Source: Amorphophallus konjac (Eukaryota; Streptophyta; Magnoliopsida; Alismatales; Araceae). Taken from it: 64,000 nucleotides of DNA. The notes under the pieces are model-generated. The model worked only from the letters and a program-made list of their open reading frames with translations. It was not told the DNA's origin and searched no databases. The DNA lies in assembly GCA_022559845.1 (NCBI GenBank), contig CM040125.1:329661829-329725828 (forward strand). Reading direction: 5' to 3'. Both the position numbers and the translations under genes were made by a program. Shown piece by piece: positions 35,902 through 44,410 of this stretch (positions within the stretch are counted from its first letter, which is position 1; every line of letters begins with the position of its first letter).

Positions 35902-37754
35902 TGTTGTGCCCCTATGGTCACTTGAGTTCATATGGTCACTTGGGTCATTCGACATCATTCTATGGTCATATGAGTTCTAATGTATTCTTAGTTTTGATAA
36001 TGGCTAAACACTATTAGTCATTGATGTTTTTCACCATCATATGATTGACATACGTGATGTTTTTGTTCATGACAGGTGCGCCAATGAATGGACAAGGAAT
36101 CAAGTGAAAATGGTGAACGTGAACGTTGAATGTTGCGCCCTCGCACGCGGATCGACCTGCGCGGTCAGGTCGCGGGGATCGACCTGCCGGGTCAGGTCAC
36201 GGCGGTTTTCGGGGGCGGAGCCCCCGGAACAAAATTTGGATTGAAGACTCAGTAATAAAACTTAAAGACAATCAAGGTTGATGCCACAGACATGAACGGG
36301 CGGCTAACGGACTCAAGCGACGGAGTTGGTGCAGCCAACGGACCGAACCGGGCTGACCCGGGCCCTGCCCAGCTGGCGGTCGACCGCCAGCACAGGGGCA
36401 GTCGACCGCCCCAGCCAAGGACTCCCAAGTCTGCACATCTTTCAATGGCGGTCGACCGCCAGCCAGTGGCGATCGACCGGATTTCCCAGGGATCGCCCAT
36501 TTGCAGGTGTTTCAGTGGCGGTCGACCGCCAGGAGCCTTAGGTCGACCGCTAGCCCCGAGCCATCAATTATTGACTTTGTTTCCAACTTCGAAAAAGGCC
36601 ATTCAACATTGATTTGTTTAATCCTAAAGACACCTAATCCCCCATAAATTGTGGATCTGGTCTAGGGGGTGTCTATACACCATTCAAGGTCTATAAAACT
36701 CTTGTAAGAGGGTTAGAAACCCTAATGCTTCAAGGGGCTTCTTGTGAGATCTAGGGTGGCTGCAAGGGAGGTTGCAAGAAATCTTGGAGACGAGCTACTA
36801 TTCACGTGAACAGTAGTTCGTGAAGGTGTTCTTCATCCAATCAAAGGGGAATCAAGCTCAAATCAAAGCCAGCAAACCTCAAGGAAGATTACATCAAAGC
36901 AAGGCTATCAAAGTGATCCAAGGAAGCTGGTTTGATTCAAGTTCTTCAAAGGAAATCATCTTCATCCATTCAAGTTCTTTCCACCTCATTCAAGGTGATA
37001 TTTCAAGCATTCAAACTCCTAGAAGCTAAAGAAGCAATCAAGGTTCATGGTAGCTTCATCATCTCCTTCATTCATTCAAAGAAATTCAAAGAGAAGATCA
37101 AGAGAGAAGAATTGAAGGAAGAGGTACTATTCACGTGAACAGTACTTCGTGAAGAACATTCATCCAATCAAGGGTGAATCAAGAAGATTGAGTTGAAGCC
37201 AAGAGGAGCCTTGCTGCTGATCAACATTTCATACAAGGGCCAATTCATTTTCACTCATAACTCAATCTCTTGTCTTAGCTCATTCACATTTGTTTTATTT
37301 TCATTATTGTTTAAACATTGAAAGTGTGATTCATCCCTACCGGTGGTTAGTAGGAAGGCAATTGGAGGTTGTTCCAATTTGCGGTTGACATCCCTACCAG
37401 GTGGTGAGTAGGAAGGCAATCGGTGGTTTCCGATTTGTGGTTTGGTGCGCTGCACAAGTGAAGCCTCACCGGGTTTTGGTGAGGGGTGGACGTAGGGCTG
37501 AGGATTCAGTCCGAACCATCTTAAAAATCTTGTCTAGTGTGGTTTACTTGTGTGATTGATTCATTCTAGATGCATGCTTAGGATCAAATTATTATATATC
37601 TTGCTTATCTTGCTAAGTGAATCATAGCGTTCTTGGAAGCTAGTTTCTATTCCGCGGTAATTCATTCTAACTAGCTATATAGAGGGCCACATTGCGAAAA
37701 GTGGGGCTGATCTATTCACCCCTCCCCTCTAGATCCGCTGTCCACTACACAACA
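35902..37754 (+). repeat. Element C right LTR
   Basis: It is 1853 bp, with a TATA box at 36692-36698. It is collinear with the left LTR except for a 38-bp segment kept here in the palindrome cluster (about 36456-36500). Confidence 0.95.
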
Positions 37755-37759
37755 TGTGG

Positions 37760-38066
37760 AGGTATCGCATTCGCTCCCTTACTTGGCATCTTGCTTTATC
37801 TCATATATGTTTTATATGCCGCTACTAGAGAGCATGTTTTAGGTCCTAGCTCGCTATATTTTTATATCACCGTTGCTGCGAGAGAGAGCGTTACCGTCCC
37901 GTGACCCGATCCGGGCACGAAAGTGCGAATTGACCACCCTAGCTCTTGCCGGTTTCTCAACCGTGCACGTCCGACGCTTTCCTCATTAAGGGATAATCAC
38001 GAGCTCACCTAGAATCCAAGGACTGCATTCCTCATTCGAGTCGTGTCCGTGGTCCGTCCCGCATCA
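37760..38066 (+). repeat. Array B LTR4, 3' part
   Basis: It continues LTR4 after element C (aggtatcgcattcgctccc) and ends GTCCCGCATCA, followed by the TSD taaac at 38067-38071. It aligns with the last 307 bp of LTR1-3. Confidence 0.92.
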
Positions 38067-38071
38067 TAAAC

Positions 38072-39410
38072 ATTGTGATTCTGACTAGTGGCTGAAAGCT
38101 TCATAAAGCTTCTTGGCGGGAACAAGCCTTCCACACGCCGAGTACGTGAGCTCGTGGGTCCTAGTCAAAACGAATATAAAAGACCTTCCTCCTGCGAACA
38201 GGACATAATTTGAGGAGAAGAAAAAGAGAAGAATATGAATCATCATAGAGCAGTGGCAGAGCAGACAGAAAATAGAGAAGTAAGAATAGAGCAGCCAGAG
38301 AGAAGTGTACGAGAGCCAGCAGCAGAAGAAGAAAAAGGAAGTGAAGAAAGAGAGAGAGAGCTGAGAAGAGAGGTCGAGATCGAAGCAGCCGGTTCTTAAT
38401 GTGAAGATCTGTAGTCATTGTTCCAGGTTCAAATCCTGAACAGTCCTGCTCCAGTTGGAGCTACATTTTCTTTCCTTCATTTGCATTTTCCTTTGCTCAT
38501 TTTCTGATTTCACTTTGTTCTTCTGATTCTCTGGTTTGAGGTCGGGGTTCCTCTTGTGGCCTCAGGATAAGGGAGATATGTTCTCCAATTTATTAGTGAC
38601 TGTGTGTCGCTAGTGGTTCCCTCCGGTTTGGAGGAAGGGAGGTTTGGTCCTCCGGTTTGCAAGTGACTGGGTGTCACTTGTGGTTTCCCTCAGGGTTTCA
38701 GAGGAAGGGAGATTTGTTCTCCGGTTTGCTAGTGACGGTGTGTCACTAGTGGTTACCCTCCGGGGTGGAGGAAGAGAGAAGTGTGTTCCTCTGGGTCAAG
38801 CTGTTTGGCAACGTTTGTTGCAGACTGAGTCTGCGTCTTACTTTTTGCAAGGGAAGCCTCACTCCGGTTTGGAGTGAGGTGTGGACGTAGGTCTGGAGAA
38901 CCAAACCACCTAAAAAATCCTATCTATTATGGTTTGCTTTGTGCGTTCTTCCATATCATCTATCTCCCCTTCACAGGTTTTGTGTGCTTGATTATATGTG
39001 TGATCTTGGGGAGTTATTATGAATGTGAAGTGTTTGTTCATACGCTCAGTAGAATTACAACTCATGTGTGAGCCTGAGTTTCTCAGTTCACTACTGTGAA
39101 AAGAGAGAAGCTCAGTTGTCTCATTAGTTTATATTGAGTTCTATTAAAAGTTTCCTTTGTGTGTCAGCTTGCGTTTGGGTACTTGAAGGGTTGGTAGAGT
39201 GCTCATCGTTACATCAGCCTGGTCCTCGATTAGTACTTGATACTGTGTCTGTCAGATTTATGTTTTGTGTGAGCTAGTCTTTCAGCCTGTGCTTTCATGT
39301 GTCAACTGAAGAGTGCTTAATTGATTAAGCAATCTAAGATTTTAATTCCGCAATAGTTTTTGAACGGGGATTCATTCACCCCCTCTGAATCCGTTCTTTG
39401 CGATCCAACA
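38072..39410 (+). repeat. Element A right LTR, 3' part
   Basis: It resumes collinearity with 4361-5730, with a TATA box at 38175-38182, the 67-bp repeat array (38540-38800) and the end cgatccaaca. It is followed by gatac, one base different from the left TSD gataa. Confidence 0.92.
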
Positions 39411-39415
39411 GATAC

Positions 39416-40249
39416 ACCTTTCACTTTCCATGTCTATATCTCGGTAAAATCTTCTAAGAGGGTTATCATACTCATCCTGAGGCTAGATAAGATTGCCACA
39501 GGTTTTCTACTGAGTGCATCTGTTACATCATTAGCCTTTCCTGGGTGGTATTGAATGGAGAAGTCAAAATCTTTAAGATACTCTTGCCACCATCTTTACC
39601 TCATATTTAGTTACTTCTGGGAGAAAAGATATTTAAGACTTTTGTGGTCGGAGAATACTATGAATTTTTCTCTGTAGAGGTAATGTCTCCATATCTTCAG
39701 GGTGAAGATAACTGCGGCAAGTTCTAAATTGTGCACCAGGTAATTCTCATCATGTCGCTTCAACTGTCTCGAAGCATAACATATTACCCTACCATGCTGC
39801 ATTAGAATACAACCGAGGCCTATGCCAGATGCATCGGTGTAGACCTCGAAACCACCACCATCAACTGGCAGCACTAGCACGGGTGCTATAGTGAGATGTT
39901 CCTTGAGAGCCAAGAAGCTCTCCTAACAGTCTATTGACCATACAAAAGGATTCTCATTTCTTGTTAGTCTGGTCAGAGAAAGGGCAATTTTTGAGAAATC
40001 TTTTATGAACCGCCTATAGTAACCAGCTAGACCCAGAAAGCTTCTGATTTCGGTTATGGTTGTTGGTATGCGCCAGTTCTTAACTGCTTCAACCTTAGAA
40101 GGATCCACAGAGATACCTTCTTTTGAAGTAATGTGACCAAGGAATGAAACTTCTTTTAGCCAGAATTCACATTTATTAAGCTTCGCATAGAGTTGGTGTT
40201 CTCTTAGTACCAGCAAAGCCATTCTTAGATGTTCTTCATACTTTTCTTG
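39416..40249 (-). pseudogene. Element G RNase H and C-terminal RT segment (broken)
   Basis: On the minus strand, 39923-40249 encodes the RT connection region ([43 protein letters not shown]) and 39611-39913 encodes the start of RNase H ([39 protein letters not shown]). It runs on through YHPGKANDVTDALSRKP into the A junction, and then joins 3039 on the other side. A stop separates RT and RNase H. The right edge is the E insertion site (TSD tcttg, 40245-40249). Confidence 0.92.
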
Positions 40250-42241
40250 TGATGGGGGCATCCCTTGCCCCTCCACATTTTCAAGGCTCGGATTGATCGT
40301 CGGCATGCACCATTGTGTTCGTCATGTGTTTTTGAGTCTAGTCATGTAATTTTCATGTTTTATTTGATTCATAAACTGTGTAATTTTCCCTTTATTTGAG
40401 TCATGTACCTAGGTTAGTCAGTCATTTACCTAAGTTCTCTGTCATATGGTTGATTAGGTTGGTTATTGGGCGCAATTCAATGGGCAAGGCCCAGGGGCGC
40501 CCCTCCCCGGTCTGTCTGGTCATTGTGTCAATTGTCTAGGGTCAGTATGGTCATGTGAAAAGTCCTGTGCCTATAAATGCCCCCCCTCTTTCATTTGTAA
40601 CCTTTGATGATCAATATAATAGATAATTCCTTTGTGGAGTTTTCTTCTCTCTCTTGATATTTCTCTCTCTCTCTCTCTCTCTCAAAGGGGCTGCACCCCC
40701 CCTCTCTCTCTCCCCTCTCCCACCTACTTTCTAACTCCCCTCCCCTCATTCAAGAGCCTCCCTAACTACCTACAACCCCTCTTAACTCTATCCCAACCCC
40801 AAGGTAGCCTCCACCTATCCCCACTCCACCCTCCAACCACCAACCACCCACTCCCCTTCCCCAAGCACCTCTCTCATCTCCCAAGGGAGAATTCCCCAGC
40901 CCCAAGCACCACTTCCTTTCCCCAACACAACCCTTCCCATCCCCAAGACCCCCATTAACAACCCCCATTAAGTCACATTCCAACCTTGAGAGAGATCTCT
41001 CCTTCCCTATCTCCTTCCCAACCCAAATTCGCAACTCCCCCTTCCTCCACATGCTAGACCACCTTTCAGCCCCTATTCTGCCCCTCCCACACCTTGGATC
41101 GCCCCCTATCTGACCCCCTCACAGCCAAGGGCCGCCCTCACGCCCATCCACCCCATTTCCCATCCCATCTACCCCATTTCCCATCACCTATCACCACCCT
41201 ATTCATCCCAGTTCGCAGGCAGCAGTCAAGGGTCGAGTTGCAGAGACTGCCACGTCTTCACCGCACATCTTCAGGTGGTGTACCTTATGCTATTGGAAAG
41301 CTTGGTGAGGCTGCTTTGTAGGCGAGGTGGTCTCGTCGTCGTTCGACTTTGGAGCTGCTCGGAGGAGTCATCTTCGTCAGACTGCGCATTTCCTCCCAGG
41401 AAGACAGCCAGCAGCGAATTTCAGAGGCTCCCACGACCAGCACCCTCTGCTTCTTGAGGCGCCATTTGCCTAAGGGCTTCTCCTGCAAGTCTCCTGCCAT
41501 CTCCAAGAATCAAAATAATTTTTGGAGCTCGGACTCAAGAATTCCAATTTTTCTCCCCGAGGTGTGCAAGGTCAGCTCCTCAGAACTTGGTCTGACCTCC
41601 TTCCACTGATCGAGTTATCGCGGTCAGCTCCAACCTCCAACGATGGTCCTGTTGGTCCTGGCTCGAAGAGGACTCGTCCACGAATGTAGCGGTTCTCGTC
41701 CTGCATTAATTGGACCCCAGGAGTGTTCGTGGCACCCTCGCCTTCCCACAGCAGCAGTCTGGGAACAACCAAAACCAGAGTAGATTAGTCTTGTTCCAGA
41801 CCTTGCCCTAGCCAACGACGTCATCAGGAAATTCTCCAAAAATTTAGACATCCTTCTAGGTCAACTCAGAAAGTTTCGGCACCGGTTTTGACCTCTTCTG
41901 AGCTTGGCAGAGCCCGTGGCGGCACTGTAATCGACTTACTATCAAGCTATTCCTGAAGCTGGCAGAACCGGCGAAGCTCGGCAATTCGGTTTCTAAATTA
42001 GCTCCCCCACCCCGACTGGCTGACTTACATCCCCTCCCTGTGTGGAGGTAGTGTTTGGTTGTAATTAGACTTCCCCACCCCTAGTCCAACCCCTCTGCGA
42101 GGGAGTAGTGCATGTACTAGCAGGTCTTCAGCCGAAATGTCATCGACGCGGTGTGCGGGTAGCCCACGCTTCCCCACTCGCCCTCGTCTTCGGTCGGTGT
42201 CGGCGTCTTCACGCCGACCCAGTGAGCTACTGAACACTTCT
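40250..42241 (+). repeat. Element E left LTR, main part (continues at 49482-49868 after D)
   Basis: It begins TGATGGGGGCATCCC. It has a TATA box (tataaat, 40572-40578), a (CT)n run of about 11 units (40662-40683), and a long pyrimidine-rich C/CT leader. The LTR continues after D at 49482 and ends GTGTCACATCA at 49868. It is about 630 bp longer than the right LTR. Short ORFs here are low-complexity and not called as genes. Confidence 0.9.
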
Positions 42242-44410
42242 TGATGTGGCACAGCCCAAAGACTACTAAATATGATAAGGTGACCCTAGGACTTAGACCC
42301 GCAAGCATACAAGCGCTCAATGATTCTCACAACGACGATTTCTGCTCACTCGGTTCACACGTTCACCCGGTGGGTCCGGGAGATGATGGTGAGGGTCCGA
42401 GGCGGCACCCAATTGTCCTAATGGACTTACAATGCTAAGGCTGACCTCCAATGGGCCTGGGAGTCCCAACTTTGTGGGTGGCTGGCCCGCAAGGCGGGGT
42501 GTGGGGTGGCACTCACTCACGGGCCGCGGTGGGCACGATATTGCTTAAAATGAATTCCGAGCACTCTCTTACCGTCCGACGGGCATTCAAGGCAATACTA
42601 CATTTGCAGAAATGAAGCTACAAGGGTGTGATCAGAAGCTCACCTGATCGGTGTGAAGACACCGATCCCGTTCGGAGACGAGGGCGCGCCGGGAGGCGAG
42701 GGTATACACCCGATCGCCGCGGCGATGGAGCTTGACCTGAAAATGTGAAGAGGTACAGCACTACGCCCCTTGCAAGGGGGGGATCTTGGGGTGGGGGTTA
42801 ATGTATTACAACCAAAAATTACCTCCACGCAGGGAGGGGCCTTCAGCCGGCCAAGCGGGGAGGGGAACGAGCGAGATAGAGTCGACTTTCCGAGCTTTGT
42901 CGATTCTGCCTAGCTTCTGTAATTCTGGACAGAGGGCCGATGTCGATGCTGCCAATAATTTCACCGAGCTTGGAATCTGATGAAACTTGCGCCAAAAGCT
43001 TGCTAACCGGAGAGGGGTGCGGCTTGAATTTCTGGACGACGTTCTGATCTGGGGGCTGACTGCTCCAGCGACTGGAAGATGGATGCAGCTCTGGTCTCTG
43101 GCCGAGCTCAGTCTGAAACATCAGGTTGCAGAAGCTGCCACGATCGCTCCTGAGCTCCAAATTTAGGAGCGCTAGACTCGTTGGAATCGTGGACGAGTCT
43201 GCTTTGCAGCAAAATAAACGGGGAAGTCTTCTGATGTTGGAGATGAGCTGGGTGTCCAGAGAAGTGGACTGTGGTCGGTGCAGACTGTGAGGAGGCAGAC
43301 CGGCGTGGGTGTGGTAGAAAATTGGTATCTCTGGTTGTCGGATGCCGAACGGGGTTCCACCTTCTGTTCCTGGACGCTGACAGGGGGAGGGAGAACTTTG
43401 TAGAAGACCTCGAAGACTGGTTCCTTCAAGGTTCATCGTGGGAGAGTCTTCTCTGCCGCTCTGGCTCCTGGTCTGAGAGGTTCTGCGCAGTCGGGGAAGA
43501 ACAGCCTTCACGGATGGCCACGAACTCAGAATGGAGTGATTCCACCTCTCCTGCGAAGAGCACAGGGAGGCCTTTCCAGAAAGGTAGGCCACGCCACCAG
43601 AAGAACCAGGATGCAGTCGTGGACGTCGCTGCAACAGAGTACTAAACTGCAGGTCGACCTGCACACAAAGCTGGAGTGGAGAAGAGAGGAGGGGGTGAAC
43701 TTGGCTTGAGGGGAGAGGAGGGGTGCGACCTAAGGAGCAAGGAGGGAAGGGGAGATTCGAATTTGGGCTTTGGAATGAGTTAATTCAGCCTTGGGAAGGT
43801 GGAGATATGCTTAGGGAAGTGAAAGGGGTAGGTGGTGGTTGGAGGGTGGGGTTTTGAGTGGTGGAACTTCCTTGGGACTAGGTGAGGATTAAAGAGGGGT
43901 TGTGGGAAGTTGTGGGGAGTTAATGGAGGTAGGTGGGGGTTGGAAGTGGTTGAGAGGGGGAGGAGAGAGAGTGAATTTCGAAATTTAGGGAGAGGAGGAG
44001 AGAGAATGAAGAGATAATGAGAGAGAGAGATATATTGAGAGAGTTTGAAAGGGTTTTCTTCAATATTCATCAAAAGTTGAATACAAGAGGAGAGATGGGG
44101 CCTATATATAGGCAACCATTCTTTACATGACCAAAATACCCTTGACAATAAGATAAAAGACCGAGCATATCCTAGACTCAATCCTATGGGCCCATAACTA
44201 AAGGAATAAGGCCCAATTAAACATAACAAGGGAAATGGACTAAAACCATATGACTCAATAAAGGAAAATACATAAGATAGGACTCAATAAAAAGAAAATA
44301 CATAAAATGAAACTTGGGAAATGAAGATAACAAGTGTAGACCATGATCAATCTATATCAAGAGTGTGCAGGCGATCAAAGCTAGAGGGGTGTCGGGAGAT
44401 GCCCTCATCA
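42242..44410 (-). repeat. Element D 3' LTR
   Basis: It is 2169 bp; in element orientation it begins TGATGAGGGCATC and ends GTGCCACATCA. The minus-strand TATA box is tatatata at 44103-44110, followed by GA/CT-rich leader sequence (about 43930-44045). The first 64 bp also encode the C-terminus of the ORF at 44347-47142. A 273-codon minus-strand frame (42843-43664) is open here and in the other LTR. Confidence 0.95.

Larger units (their letters stand above)
26941..37754 (+). mobile_element. Element C: nearly complete Sirevirus-type Ty1/copia element, plus strand
   Basis: LTRs are 1815 bp (26941-28755) and 1853 bp (35902-37754), beginning TGTTGTGCCC and ending ACACAACA. The TSD is cgtgg (26936-26940) and tgtgg (37755-37759), a difference that a methyl-C deamination could explain. 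The order of gag, protease, integrase, RT and RNase H is that of Ty1/copia. I count about 45 substitutions between the LTRs (roughly 2.5 percent), so the insertion is moderately old. It sits in LTR4 of array B, hence is younger than B. Confidence 0.95.
11808..38066 (+). mobile_element. Array B: four LTRs and three internal regions in tandem (non-autonomous gag element)
   Basis: The unit is LTR (1965 bp) plus internal region (about 2.48 kb). LTRs start at 11808, 16256, 20703 and 25149, giving periods of 4448, 4447 and 4446 bp. The whole array is flanked by one perfect TSD, taaac (11803-11807 and 38067-38071), so it grew from a single insertion rather than from independent ones. LTR ends are TGATGGGAATC...GCATCA. 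Element C interrupts the fourth LTR. No protease, RT, RNase H or integrase is encoded, so the element would need enzymes in trans. Confidence 0.92.
3040..39410 (+). mobile_element. Element A: pol-less Sirevirus-type Ty1/copia element, plus strand, split by array B
   Basis: The LTRs begin TGTTGTGTCC and end with caatccaaca/cgatccaaca. The flanking 5-bp duplication is gataa (3035-3039) and gatac (39411-39415), one mismatch. The internal region (5731-10350, 4.6 kb) has a PBS, a degenerate gag with five zinc knuckles and repeated AGGGGGAG tracts, but no protease, integrase, RT or RNase H that I can find. Without nested array B the element would be about 10.1 kb. Sirevirus affinity is inferred from the LTR end (ttcacccc..cctctgaatccg), the coiled-coil Gag and the repeated polypurine-like tracts. 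Confidence 0.85.

Noticed and set aside
35902..35980. Independent second copia element at 35902
   Set aside because: It is the right LTR of element C: same length class, same ends, preceded by the polypurine tract and followed by the matching TSD.
40250..40320. Treating 40250-42241 and 52802-54550 as solo LTRs of separate insertions
   Set aside because: The perfect TSD tcttg flanks the outer edges only, and PBS plus internal sequence lie between them, so they are the pair of one element.
42025..42252. Short ORFs in the E and D LTRs (for example 41094-41609, 42025-42520, 47383-47586)
   Set aside because: They lie in repeat DNA, are GC- or CT-rich, overlap one another on both strands, and duplicate in the paired LTR simply because the LTR is duplicated.
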